This document shows positions 15,632 to 24,833 of a DNA stretch of 64,000 nt, piece by piece. This DNA comes from JAOAGA01 sp964540515. GTDB taxonomy: Bacteria > CALINM01. The DNA is taken from assembly GCA_964540515.1 (NCBI GenBank), contig CAZIMS010000009.1, positions 1 to 64,000 of the forward strand, given 5' to 3'. Position 1 is the stretch's first letter. The number at the start of each line of letters is the position of its first letter. A model generated the notes under the pieces. The model saw only the letters and a list, made by a program, of their open reading frames with translations. It searched no databases and was not told where the DNA came from. A program made the position numbers and the translations under genes.

Positions 15632-16288
15632 TTATTTTTTAACAGTCCTTTTGTACTCCTCCCAATCTTTGGTGAATCTTTCTATACCAATATCTGTCAG
15701 TGGATGTTTTATAAGCTGCTTAATAGTTGAGTAAGGTATTGTTGCTATATGGGCACCAATAACTGCCGCTTCAACAACATGCATGGGGTTTCTAATACTT
15801 GCTACAATTATCTCTGTTGGGTAGTCGTAGTTTGTATAAATTGTAACCACTTCTTCAATTAAATCCATACCTCTCTGAGATATATCATCAAGTCTTCCGA
15901 TAAAGGGGCTAGCATAGGTTGCCCCAGCCTTTGCAACAAGTAGTGCCTGAGTGGAAGAAAAGATTAAGGTTGCATTAGTTTTTATACCTTCACTTGATAA
16001 TTTTTTTATAGTTTTTAGGCCATCTTCTGTAGTTGGAACTTTAATAACTACATTATCTCCTAATTTAGCAAGCTTTCTTGCCTCCTTTACCATACCATCG
16101 TAATCAAGGGCTGTAACCTCAAGACTTACAGGTCCTTTTACCTCCTTAAGGATATCCTTAACGAGCTCTTCAAAGGGTTTTTTTTCTTTGGCTATGAGAG
16201 AAGGGTTTGTAGTAACCCCATCTATAATTCCTAAATCGTTACATTTCCTTATCTCTTCAATGTTTGCCGTATCAATAAAAAACTTCAT
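15632..16288 (-). CDS. Transaldolase of the short (TalC/fructose-6-phosphate aldolase-like) type
   Basis: This 218-residue TIM-barrel protein begins MKFFIDTANIEEIR and contains GVTTNPSLIAKE, NVVIKVPTT with the Schiff-base lysine, and a late ASPFIGRLDD motif. Its length fits the short transaldolase/TalC subfamily of the non-oxidative pentose phosphate pathway. Some relatives act instead as fructose-6-phosphate aldolase, and sequence alone does not settle this. AGGAGG precedes the start. It converges on ahcY with a shared terminator. Confidence 0.92.
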   Translation of the reverse strand: MKFFIDTANIEEIRKCNDLGIIDGVTTNPSLIAKEKKPFEELVKDILKEVKGPVSLEVTALDYDGMVKEARKLAKLGDNVVIKVPTTEDGLKTIKKLSSEGIKTNATLIFSSTQALLVAKAGATYASPFIGRLDDISQRGMDLIEEVVTIYTNYDYPTEIIVASIRNPMHVVEAAVIGAHIATIPYSTIKQLIKHPLTDIGIERFTKDWEEYKRTVKK

Positions 16289-16515
16289 TAAACTCCTCCT
16301 TATCTCTCGTATTAACCTAAAATATCTTATCCAAAAGACTTATTAAAGTTAAGAAAAAAATATCCTAAAAAGTTTTTGTAATAATAAATCTAAAAAAAGC
16401 TACCAGCAAATTTACTTCAATGTTGAGATAATGTTGGTAAAAGTTTTTTTAATACCATTATTTAAGATAAAAAGTATTCTATATCAATAATTTGTTAAAA
16501 ACTTTTATTTAAATT

Positions 16516-16525
16516 CAATATGTTG
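16516..16525 (+). promoter_or_regulatory. Distal NrdR box
   Basis: CAATATGTTG matches the NrdR core CwAtATaTwG at nine of ten positions. Its centre is exactly 32 bases (about three helical turns) from the centre of the proximal box, the spacing usual for paired NrdR boxes. It lies upstream of the -35 element of the nrdD promoter. Confidence 0.75.
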
Positions 16526-16537
16526 ATAAAATTTTCG

Positions 16538-16566
16538 TTGACAACCACTATATATTGTGGTTTAAT
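16538..16566 (+). promoter_or_regulatory. nrdD promoter
   Basis: A perfect TTGACA (16538-16543), a 17-base spacer and TTTAAT (16561-16566) form a strong promoter. The proximal NrdR box fills the spacer, so a bound NrdR would block RNA polymerase directly. The start codon with its own ribosome binding site lies 30 bases downstream. Confidence 0.82.
16548..16557 (+). promoter_or_regulatory. Proximal NrdR box inside the promoter spacer
   Basis: CTATATATTG is a perfect core match to CwAtATaTwG and sits in a longer inverted repeat, AACCAC...GTGGTT (16543-16562). NrdR is an ATP-cone repressor of ribonucleotide reductase genes. This box lies between the -35 and -10 elements of the nrdD promoter. 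Confidence 0.85.
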
Positions 16567-16596
16567 CTCAAACTAAGTACTAAATATGGAGGATAT

Positions 16597-18699
16597 ATGG
16601 CTGAGATATTGGAATTAAAACCACCTATAAAGTTAGATCATAAGGATACAACAGATTTAGCTGTCTTCGTTAGAACTTCCGATGAGGAGTTGGTGTCTTG
16701 GAATAGGCAGAGAATTGTTGATGCCCTTGTAAAAGAAACCCTTATTGATAGCGACACAGCAGATATGATAAGTAAAGAGGTGGAGCAGGTCATATTGAGA
16801 TCAGGTATATCTGTTCTTACTTCACCACTTATAAGAGAGATAGTAGATGCCAAATTGATTGAGCATGGCCTTGAAAGGGCGAGAAGAATGCATACAAGAC
16901 TTGGTATGCCCCTTTACGATGTAGAACAGCTTATGGTTTACCCTAATAAGGAAAACGCAAATGTACCCCACGGACCTGAGGCTACTAATCTTACTTTGGC
17001 AGAGAATATAAAGAAGGAGTATGCTCTTCTTAACGTATTTTCTCAGGACATTGCTGATGCTCATATGAAAGGTGATATACACCTTCATGACTTAGGTTTT
17101 ATTGATAGACCCTATTGTTCTGGCCAAAGCTTGGAGTACATAAAAAAGTTTGGTCTTTCCCTCCCTAACTCCCTTGCTATTGCTAAGCCAGCTAAACATC
17201 CTGAGGTTTTGCTTGCCCATATGGTTAAGTTTGCTGCTGCTTTGCAGTCAAATTTTGCAGGCGCCATAGGTTGGGATGCGGTTAATCTATTTTTTGCTCC
17301 CTATCTGGAGGGAATGAGCGATAGAGAACTAAAACAGCTTGCCCAGATGCTTATTTTTGAGTTCTCACAGCAAGCTGTTGCCCGTGGAGGTCAAGCGATC
17401 TTTTCAGATATAAATCTTTACTGGGAAGTGCCAAAACATTTTGAGTCTGTGCCGGCCATAGGTCCTGGAGGAGAGTATACTGGCAAAACCTATGGTGAGT
17501 ATTCTTGTGATGCTAAGAGATTTGTAAAGGCTCTCTTTGAAGTATATATGGAAGGGGATGGTTGTGGAAGACCCTTCTTTTTTCCTAAACCGCTAGTACA
17601 TATTACAGAGAAATTTTGGCAAGAAGAGGGCCATGAAGAGTTTCTTAACCTTATATCCGATGTTGCCTGTGAGAAAGGCAATACCTATTTTGTTTTCGAC
17701 AGAGGCAACACAGCAAAGATATCAGAATGTTGCAGGTTGAGTTTTAAGTTACAGGAGAGTGATCTTTTAGATGCTAAACAACCCTGGAGGATGAGATATT
17801 CTGCTCTTCAAAATGTTACTATAAATCTCCCAAGAGTATCTTATGATGCAAAGGGAAGTGATGTTAAGCTTTTTGAGCTTCTTACTGAGAAGGTAGAGCT
17901 GGCAGTTAAAGCACATGTACAGAAAAGAATTTTTATAGAAAAGCTTCTATCACAAGGAGAGAAGGGTCCTCTTGCTCTACTTACCATGAATAAAGATGGT
18001 CAGCCCTATCTGAGAATGCACAGGGTTTCTTATCTTATAGGGATGGTGGGGCTTAATGAGATGGTTAAGTATCATTTAGGACAGGAGCTCCACGAAAGTA
18101 ATTTTGCTATACAGTTTGGTCTTAAGGTTATAGCCCATATGAAGCTTCTCTGTGATAAACTTAGTAAGATGCATAATATGCATTTTGTCTTAGAACAAAC
18201 ACCTGCTGAAAGTACTGCCTATAGATTTGCAAGATTGGATCTTAAACATTATTCCGAAAAAGCTGGTAGGACAGTAAAGGGTGATATATCAAAAGGAGAG
18301 ATTTACTATACTAACTCAACATATATTAATGTTAGCCATCCTATGAATCCTATAGATAGGATAAGGATCGAGGGTAAGTTTCATCCTCTTATAGAGGCAG
18401 GTTCTCTCACACATGTATGGTTGGGAGAGAAAAGACCAGCAAAAGAGACAATGGCAAGTTTTATCAAAAAGATATTCCATCTCACTGAGAATGATCAAGT
18501 AGCTTTCTCTCCAGAGTTCTCAACCTGTCTTGATTGTAAAAAGACATCAAGAGGCCTGCATAATACCTGTTCCTCCTGTGGTTCTGAAAAAATTGAGAAT
18601 ATTACAAGGATTACAGGTTATTTTACTAGGGTATCAAGTTGGAATAAAGGAAAGATTGGAGAGTTGAGGGAAAGATTTAGAAGTGTAGAATATTTTTAA
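16597..18699 (+). CDS. nrdD: Anaerobic (class III) ribonucleoside-triphosphate reductase
   Basis: The 700-residue glycyl-radical enzyme reduces ribonucleotides for DNA synthesis without oxygen. An N-terminal ATP-cone (about 10-95) gives allosteric control. The active-site region shows SECCRLSF. A zinc ribbon, CLDCKKTS...CSSCGSEK, precedes the glycyl-radical loop RITGYFTR near the C-terminus. ATG 16597 is chosen because GGAGG sits four bases upstream. An earlier in-frame ATG at 16555 would lie inside the promoter. No nrdG activase gene is in the window. A glutaredoxin-like gene follows 16 bases downstream and may supply electrons. Confidence 0.97.
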   Translation: MAEILELKPPIKLDHKDTTDLAVFVRTSDEELVSWNRQRIVDALVKETLIDSDTADMISKEVEQVILRSGISVLTSPLIREIVDAKLIEHGLERARRMHTRLGMPLYDVEQLMVYPNKENANVPHGPEATNLTLAENIKKEYALLNVFSQDIADAHMKGDIHLHDLGFIDRPYCSGQSLEYIKKFGLSLPNSLAIAKPAKHPEVLLAHMVKFAAALQSNFAGAIGWDAVNLFFAPYLEGMSDRELKQLAQMLIFEFSQQAVARGGQAIFSDINLYWEVPKHFESVPAIGPGGEYTGKTYGEYSCDAKRFVKALFEVYMEGDGCGRPFFFPKPLVHITEKFWQEEGHEEFLNLISDVACEKGNTYFVFDRGNTAKISECCRLSFKLQESDLLDAKQPWRMRYSALQNVTINLPRVSYDAKGSDVKLFELLTEKVELAVKAHVQKRIFIEKLLSQGEKGPLALLTMNKDGQPYLRMHRVSYLIGMVGLNEMVKYHLGQELHESNFAIQFGLKVIAHMKLLCDKLSKMHNMHFVLEQTPAESTAYRFARLDLKHYSEKAGRTVKGDISKGEIYYTNSTYINVSHPMNPIDRIRIEGKFHPLIEAGSLTHVWLGEKRPAKETMASFIKKIFHLTENDQVAFSPEFSTCLDCKKTSRGLHNTCSSCGSEKIENITRITGYFTRVSSWNKGKIGELRERFRSVEYF

Positions 18700-18715
18700 A
18701 TATTAAGGGGGGTCT

Positions 18716-18967
18716 ATGATACTTTTTTCCGCTCCAAGCTGTGATAAGTGTAAGGAAATAAAAGAAGGCTTTGATTTAAGAGGTCTTGGTGTTGAGGTTA
18801 TGGAGCTTACGGAGGAAAATGCGGAGGCATTGGCGCAGCTTGCCTTTTATAGCCTCGTTAAAAAGGCAGAGGAAGGATTACCAATACTTGTTTTGAAAGA
18901 GAAAGAGGTTGCCATAAGAGGGGCAGAAAATATAAAGAAGTTTTTAGAAAATAAGTTAAAAAATTAA
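18716..18967 (+). CDS. Glutaredoxin/NrdH-like redox protein
   Basis: This 83-residue thioredoxin-fold protein carries an N-terminal APSCDKCKE active site (CxxC at residues 9-12) and a C-terminal VAIRGAENIKKFL region where glutaredoxins have their glutathione/substrate loop. It follows nrdD after 16 bases with its own GGGGGG-rich ribosome binding site. Class III reductases of the NrdD2 type use a thioredoxin- or glutaredoxin-like donor instead of formate, so this is the likely electron donor. That role is inferred from position, not from a diagnostic residue. Confidence 0.85.
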   Translation: MILFSAPSCDKCKEIKEGFDLRGLGVEVMELTEENAEALAQLAFYSLVKKAEEGLPILVLKEKEVAIRGAENIKKFLENKLKN

Positions 18968-19005
18968 ATATCTCCATAGGCAAAGATTATTAGAAGATCA
19001 AGAGT

Positions 19006-19048
19006 AAGGCTTAACTCTAAAAGCTTAAAAACATTAGGGTTAAGCCTT
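19006..19048 (+). terminator. Possible terminator after the nrdD operon
   Basis: Ten-base perfect arms AAGGCTTAAC (19006-19015) and GTTAAGCCTT (19039-19048) are separated by 23 bases and followed by a T-rich TCATCTTCTTT. The loop is long, so the call is only moderate. An alternative shorter hairpin forms within the left arm. Confidence 0.4.
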
Positions 19049-19105
19049 TCATCTTCTTTATTAATAATTGCAAATTATGTAAGATTACTATAGAGTCTTT
19101 AAGGG

Positions 19106-19996
19106 ATGAAAAACATTAGAGTTATCACAACTAAATTGCCCTTTCCACCTTACAATATTAACTCCTATATAATAAATACTAAGAGACATAGAATCCTTTT
19201 TGACACCACTCTTAATGACAAGGAGATGGTAGATAAGATTTTATTTGAGATAGAGAAGGCTGGTGGTATTGATATTATATTGCTCTCTCACGGACATCTG
19301 GACCATGCTGGTGCTGCAGGTCTTATCTCAAAGGAGTTGGGTGCGCCTATTTATGTATCATTTGATGAGAGGGATAGAATTTCTAATGGTGTTTGCGAGA
19401 GGATGGAAAGAAGGATTGTTAAGATACTTAAGGTTCTTGATTTTTTTGGTTTTGATAGCCAAGCCACGGAGAGAGAGAAGGAAAAAATTGCATATTATAA
19501 AAAATTACTTGAAACTATTGATGTCTTCTTTAACGTAAATACTATAAAAGATGAAGATATTGAGATAATCAAATTGCCTGGACATACAGAGGGTAGTATC
19601 GGTCTATATTTAAAGGATGAAGGACTTCTCTTATCAGGAGATGCTTTGCTTTCTGAGGGTGTATCTGCCTTTTTTGATGTGGAAAGGCTTTCCGACACCC
19701 TATCAGAATATCTTTCGTCTCTTGATACTATGGAAAAGATAAAACCTAAAAAAATTTATCCAGGTCACTTTGATAGCTTTGATAATGTCTACGATATTAT
19801 TAAATGCCATAAAAATTATATTGCCCACAAATCTAAAAACATTATCAAAATGTTAGAGGAAGGAAAGAAAGTAAAAGATATTAAAGAAGCGCTCTACCCA
19901 CCTAATCAAAACATTTTGATAGTTTTGGCAGAGATTATTCACAGTTTAGAGCAAAAGGGAGTTCCTGTACTAAAAGAGCTACGACAAATCCTCTAA
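19106..19996 (+). CDS. Metallo-beta-lactamase-fold hydrolase
   Basis: This 296-residue protein has the diagnostic LSHGHLDHAGA (HxHxDH) metal motif near residue 60, a second histidine in LPGHTEGSIGL near 158, an aspartate in LLSGDALL near 176 and a last histidine in IYPGHFD. The family covers glyoxalase II-like thioesterases and many other hydrolases, and the substrate cannot be named here. A helical C-terminal tail (about 230-296) is typical of the broader group. AAGGG precedes the ATG. TTGCAA (19068-19073) and TATAGA (19089-19094) may be its promoter. Confidence 0.88.
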   Translation: MKNIRVITTKLPFPPYNINSYIINTKRHRILFDTTLNDKEMVDKILFEIEKAGGIDIILLSHGHLDHAGAAGLISKELGAPIYVSFDERDRISNGVCERMERRIVKILKVLDFFGFDSQATEREKEKIAYYKKLLETIDVFFNVNTIKDEDIEIIKLPGHTEGSIGLYLKDEGLLLSGDALLSEGVSAFFDVERLSDTLSEYLSSLDTMEKIKPKKIYPGHFDSFDNVYDIIKCHKNYIAHKSKNIIKMLEEGKKVKDIKEALYPPNQNILIVLAEIIHSLEQKGVPVLKELRQIL

Positions 19997-20058
19997 ATAA
20001 AAGACATCTCAAAATTTTTTCTCAACTAATAGCTAAGTTATGGTAAAATCTTAAGGTT

Positions 20059-23000
20059 ATGCGTCTTACAAAGATTGAGATTATAGGTTTTAAATCTTTT
20101 AAGGATAAGTTAACTCTAAATGTTCCCAAGGGAATAACAGCCATTGTTGGGCCTAATGGTTGCGGAAAGAGTAACATAATAGATGCCCTCAAATGGGCAT
20201 TAGGTGAGCAAAATCCACGCTCTCTAAGGGCTAAGTCAATGGAGGATATAATCTTTGCAGGAACTACAGATTTCGCACCGGTTGGGATGGCAGAGATATC
20301 TCTATTTTTTGAGAGAACCAATGTAGCTTTTCCAGAACCCTATGGTAATCTGAATGAGTTGGTAATAACAAGAAGATTATATCGTTCCGGTGAGTCAGAA
20401 TATCTTATCAATAAATCTCACTGCAGACTAAAAGATATTGTAGATATAACTATTGATACCGGTTTAGGACAGAGATTCTATGGTCTAATTGAGCAGGGGA
20501 TGATTGAGAGTTTTATGAATTATAAACCCGAAGAGAAGAGGTTGATCTTTGAAGAGGTTGCAGGAACAGCAAAGTATAGATTAAGAAAAAAGGCTACCCT
20601 GCAAAAGTTAGACTCAGCAAAACAAAATTTAGATAGAGTTGAAGACATACTCTCTGAGGTAGAGAGAAACTATATTAATTTGGAGAAAGAAGCACAGAGA
20701 GCTCTTGAATATAAAAAGATCTTCGATGAGTTGAAAAAGATAGAGCTTTATAAAAACTCCCTATCCTATAAAAATTTTAAAATATACTCTTACGACAAGG
20801 AGACAAGGTTAGAAGAGTTAGCTAATATTATCACAAATAAAGATTTAGAGCTTCAAAATCTTGCTGCTTCCTTAGAAAGTAAAAGAAATGAGCTTTTCTT
20901 TATAGAAAGAGAGATTGATGAGAGTAGAAATATATACTTTTCATTAACCGAAAGAATAAACGTCCTTGATAAAGAGATCTCCTCTTTAAGAGATGGCAAG
21001 GGCTTTAGAGTTTCAAAAATTGAAGAGCTTCAAAGGCAGATTGATGAAATTATTAAGGATAAAGAACAAAGTATTATAAGAAAGAGTAAGCTGGAAGATG
21101 AAATTAAAGTTTTTGAGAAAGAGCTTTTAGAAAAGGAAAACAAACTAAAAGAAGAAGAGTTTAAAGATACAAGTTTACGGGAAGATTTAAGAAAAATAAA
21201 CAATGAGATAACAAACCTGCAAAAAGAGATTATAAGAGATAAAAATCAGCTCTCCTATCTCAACTCTCAGTTAAGCTATGAAGAGAAGGTATATAACGAT
21301 ACCATAAAGAGAATGGAGATCTTAGAGCAAGAGTTTGTTGATTTAACAAAAAATTTAGAAATTTTTAAAGATGAACTTGTAATTTTTAAGGAAGAGATTA
21401 AGTTAAAGGAGTTAGAAAAAGATAGGACAGAAGCAATTATAAAAGAAAAAACAGATTTTATTATCAAAGAAAAGAAAAACGTAGGTGATCTAAGGAGAAA
21501 ATTGCAAGAGCTGGAACTGAAAAAAGAGCGTCTTCAGGGCTTTTTAAACTCAAGTAAAAAATTTATAGAGGACCATGGTGGTTTTAGTAGTGGCACAAAA
21601 GAAGTCTTGAAAAATTTCGATAGGTCTAAAGTTTTAGGGACGCTACTTGACTTTATAGAGGTTGAGAAAGACTATCTTAATCTATTTGAGAATATAATGG
21701 GTGATAAAGTAGAGCTAATCTTTGTAAAAGATTGGGGGACAGTAAAGGAGATAGTAAACTATCTAAATGAGAGGAGATGTGGAAGTTGTTATCTTTATGT
21801 TGTCTCAGACAAAGAAGAAGCTACAGATATTAAATTACCTATCTTTATCAAATCAACAACTGATAGTTTGGAGATTAATAGAAGCTTGGCAAAGCTATTT
21901 CAGAAGATTAAGATTGTTGAATCCTTAGATGCCTTAGATTGTAACCTAAAAGAGGTATATGTAACAAAAGATGGTTTGGTAATAGATGAGGGAGGGATTA
22001 TTCACGGCGGTAGGGGCGAGAAGCACAATCCCTTTCTGATGGAAAAGACGAAAATAAAAGAGATTGAAGAACAGTTAGCTGAACTAAATCTTGAAAGAGA
22101 TAGCCTTTACAATGTTATAAAAGAAAAGGAAAAAACTATCGGAGAGATAGATATTCTTATTAAAGAAAAGAAGGAAGAGCTTGCACATCTAAATATTGAG
22201 CTTTCAAGTGATAAAACAGAGCTTAGACACAAGGAAGAAGAGTTAAAGAGGAAACACTCTAAACTTGATGCCTTAAAATCAGAGCAAAAAAATCTTGAGA
22301 TGAATGTCCAAACATATCTAAAGAAGAAAGCTGATTTTGATAATAAGATTAAAGAGATAACTGATGAGATAGGAAAGAAGGAAATTTTAATACTGGAAAA
22401 AACTAATAAGGTCGAGCATATTCGTATTGAGCTTGATAGTAATGCAAAAAAATTAACTGAGATAAAAGTAGCTATCGCTGAGAATAAAAGAAGTTTGCAT
22501 CACCAAAAGGAAGGATTAATAAGGCTAAAAGATGGGATAGCAAAGATTAATAAAGATTTGGATTATCTTAAAAGGGAAAAGGATAACATAGAAAGTTTGG
22601 ATAAAGATGCCGATGAGAAATATAGGTTACGTTCTTGTGAGTTAGAAAAGATGAAAAAAGAACAGTTAGAGGAAGAGGCTAAGATAAGGGATAAAGAAAA
22701 AATCATAAATGAGCTTAGAAACATTATTAGAGATGGAGATAAAAGATATAATCACTTAAGAGTTGACGTAGAAAAGACAAGAAAAGAGAGCGACACAATA
22801 AAAGAGGAGCTCTCAAATATAACTCTTAATCTTAAACTTATAGAGGAAAGAATAAGAGAAAAATATTACTTAGATTTAGAAAGGGAGTATGAGAAAATTT
22901 TAGATAATCCTTTAGATAAAGAAGATATTACTGATGAAAAAGTAGAAAACCTATCTAAGAAACTAAAAGACTTTGGAGAGGTGAATCTCCTTTCAATAGA

Positions 23001-23583
23001 TGAGTTTGAAGAGGTTAAGAGAAGGTATGAGTTTTTAAGGAGGCAGAAGGAAGATATAGAGGAATCTATAAAAAGTTTGAACGAGGCTATTGATAGAATT
23101 AATAAAATTTCAATTGAGCTTTTTACAAAATCTTTAAAGAATATTGAAGAGAACTTTGATAGAGTTTTTAAAAGGCTTTTTGGCGGTGGCAAAGCAAGAA
23201 TTGTCCTTACCGATGAGAACAACATATTAGAATCAGGCGTTGATATATCTGTAGAACTGCCACATAAGAAGGCAAAAAGCATTGAACTACTCTCAGGAGG
23301 AGAAAAGGCTCTTGTGGCTATCTCTTTGATGTTTGCCTTTTATATGCAGAAACCAAGCCCCTTCTGTTTACTTGATGAGGTAGATGCACCTCTTGACGAC
23401 ACTAATGTAATTAAGTTTAGAAGCCTTTTAAAAGAGATTGGAGTATTTTCTCAGTTTATGGTGGTTACTCATAATAAGCTACTTATGGAAGATGTAGATG
23501 CCCTATATGGTGTTACCATGGAGCTTCCAGGGGTGTCTAAGATTGTTTCCGTTAAGATAGAAAAGGGGGAGTTATGGCAATAG
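20059..23583 (+). CDS. smc: Chromosome segregation ATPase SMC
   Basis: The 1174-residue protein has full SMC architecture: Walker A GPNGCGKSN near residue 33, two long coiled coils (about 170-500 and 675-1010) separated by a globular hinge (about 510-665, including GGRGEKHNPF), then the C-terminal signature LLSGGEKALVAISLMF and Walker B LLDEVDAPLDD. SMC dimers load onto DNA and extrude loops during chromosome organisation. Partner genes scpA and scpB are not in the window. A TAAAAT at 20044-20049 ends nine bases before the ATG. The stop overlaps the next start by ten bases. Confidence 0.98.
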   Translation: MRLTKIEIIGFKSFKDKLTLNVPKGITAIVGPNGCGKSNIIDALKWALGEQNPRSLRAKSMEDIIFAGTTDFAPVGMAEISLFFERTNVAFPEPYGNLNELVITRRLYRSGESEYLINKSHCRLKDIVDITIDTGLGQRFYGLIEQGMIESFMNYKPEEKRLIFEEVAGTAKYRLRKKATLQKLDSAKQNLDRVEDILSEVERNYINLEKEAQRALEYKKIFDELKKIELYKNSLSYKNFKIYSYDKETRLEELANIITNKDLELQNLAASLESKRNELFFIEREIDESRNIYFSLTERINVLDKEISSLRDGKGFRVSKIEELQRQIDEIIKDKEQSIIRKSKLEDEIKVFEKELLEKENKLKEEEFKDTSLREDLRKINNEITNLQKEIIRDKNQLSYLNSQLSYEEKVYNDTIKRMEILEQEFVDLTKNLEIFKDELVIFKEEIKLKELEKDRTEAIIKEKTDFIIKEKKNVGDLRRKLQELELKKERLQGFLNSSKKFIEDHGGFSSGTKEVLKNFDRSKVLGTLLDFIEVEKDYLNLFENIMGDKVELIFVKDWGTVKEIVNYLNERRCGSCYLYVVSDKEEATDIKLPIFIKSTTDSLEINRSLAKLFQKIKIVESLDALDCNLKEVYVTKDGLVIDEGGIIHGGRGEKHNPFLMEKTKIKEIEEQLAELNLERDSLYNVIKEKEKTIGEIDILIKEKKEELAHLNIELSSDKTELRHKEEELKRKHSKLDALKSEQKNLEMNVQTYLKKKADFDNKIKEITDEIGKKEILILEKTNKVEHIRIELDSNAKKLTEIKVAIAENKRSLHHQKEGLIRLKDGIAKINKDLDYLKREKDNIESLDKDADEKYRLRSCELEKMKKEQLEEEAKIRDKEKIINELRNIIRDGDKRYNHLRVDVEKTRKESDTIKEELSNITLNLKLIEERIREKYYLDLEREYEKILDNPLDKEDITDEKVENLSKKLKDFGEVNLLSIDEFEEVKRRYEFLRRQKEDIEESIKSLNEAIDRINKISIELFTKSLKNIEENFDRVFKRLFGGGKARIVLTDENNILESGVDISVELPHKKAKSIELLSGGEKALVAISLMFAFYMQKPSPFCLLDEVDAPLDDTNVIKFRSLLKEIGVFSQFMVVTHNKLLMEDVDALYGVTMELPGVSKIVSVKIEKGELWQ

Positions 23584-24833
23584 ATATTAAGTTTAATCCC
23601 AAAGTCCTTTCTGAGCTTGCAGAAAGTAAGAAGGTAGTTGAAACTACCAAAGAGTTATTTAGTGTTATAAATTTTCAAGGTCAATCTTTGGATAGGATAA
23701 AGATAATTCAGCTTCTCGAAAATATCTCTCAGATATTTTCTGAAAAAATTGAGCATATAAAGGAGCTTGAATGGAAAACAAGGCAGTTGATGAATAAGAT
23801 AGGCATTGCCGAGAGCTACTTTGAATTGAGAGATATACATGGTGAGTTAAATGAGCTTCAAAAAGATTTTTTTCTTATATTCCCTTCAGTAACAGAGATA
23901 CATAAGATATGTACTGATTACAGAGATAAGATTACAAAAAAGATTATTCCGATGGTCATTAAAGAGCTCAACTCTCAAAGTATCTACCTCCCTGATGAAA
24001 GTTTTGCCTATTTTGCCGTAGGTAGTGATGGTAGAAGAGAACAAACCCTACTTACAGACCAAGATAATCTCTTAGTTTATGAAGATAGCCCAAGTAGATA
24101 CAAAGAATTTTATCACGAGAGATTCTCAAATCTCTTAGTTGAAAGGCTTGCACTTTGTGGTTTTAAAAAATGTACTGGAGAGATAATGCCTTCCAACCCA
24201 AAATGGCGTGGTAGCTTGAGAACATGGGCTGAAAGGGTAGATTATCTCTGTAGATTTTCAGACCCTGACTTTAAGAAAAATCTTGTCAATCTCATAGTCC
24301 TTACTGATTTAAGATTAGTTTTTGGAGATGAAGAATTAGGAGAGAAATTCAAGAAAAATACTTATGATTTTATCTTTAATAACCACATCGTCTTATCGGA
24401 AATAGCAAAATCTGCAGCCTCTTTAGGTACTGCAAAAGGTTTTATGAAGGTTTTAAAGACAGAGAAAAAGGGTAAATTTAAAGGATTTATAAATTTAAAA
24501 CTCCATGCCTGGGCACCTTTTGTGCTTGTCATAAGGGCCTTTGCAATGAAAAATAAGGTTATAAAGACAGGAACTATAGAGAGAATTGACGAGTTAGTAA
24601 AAAAAGGATCCTTTTCACAGGAAGCAGGGGTTAAACTCAAAAACTCCTTCTATTTGTTATCAAGGTTTAAGATTTACACACAGGTTATGTATCTATTAGG
24701 AAAATATGATTCTGATATATACCTTAACCCTGAAGACCTAACCTCATCGGAAAAGGAACAGTTTATTGACTCTTTGGCTCAGATTGAGTCTTTACAAAAG
24801 CTATTAGTGGAATCTATGGGTTTAAGAATTTAA
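23574..24833 (+). CDS. DUF294-type putative nucleotidyltransferase
   Basis: This 419-residue protein resembles the DUF294 nucleotidyltransferase plus substrate-binding pair usually found behind CBS domains. The nucleotidyltransferase core has GSDGRREQ at 150-157 and TDQDN at 161-165, the GS...D.D pattern of this superfamily shared with GlnD. The helical C-terminal half (about 280-410) fits the DUF294 C domain. No CBS or cyclic-nucleotide domain is present; the first 140 residues are helical instead. Its ATG lies inside the end of smc, so translation is probably coupled. The substrate is unknown. Confidence 0.82.
   Translation: MAIDIKFNPKVLSELAESKKVVETTKELFSVINFQGQSLDRIKIIQLLENISQIFSEKIEHIKELEWKTRQLMNKIGIAESYFELRDIHGELNELQKDFFLIFPSVTEIHKICTDYRDKITKKIIPMVIKELNSQSIYLPDESFAYFAVGSDGRREQTLLTDQDNLLVYEDSPSRYKEFYHERFSNLLVERLALCGFKKCTGEIMPSNPKWRGSLRTWAERVDYLCRFSDPDFKKNLVNLIVLTDLRLVFGDEELGEKFKKNTYDFIFNNHIVLSEIAKSAASLGTAKGFMKVLKTEKKGKFKGFINLKLHAWAPFVLVIRAFAMKNKVIKTGTIERIDELVKKGSFSQEAGVKLKNSFYLLSRFKIYTQVMYLLGKYDSDIYLNPEDLTSSEKEQFIDSLAQIESLQKLLVESMGLRI

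Noticed and set aside
16555..16596. An upstream ATG giving nrdD 14 extra residues
   Set aside because: It lies inside the promoter spacer and NrdR box, before the -10 element ends. ATG 16597 has GGAGG four bases upstream.
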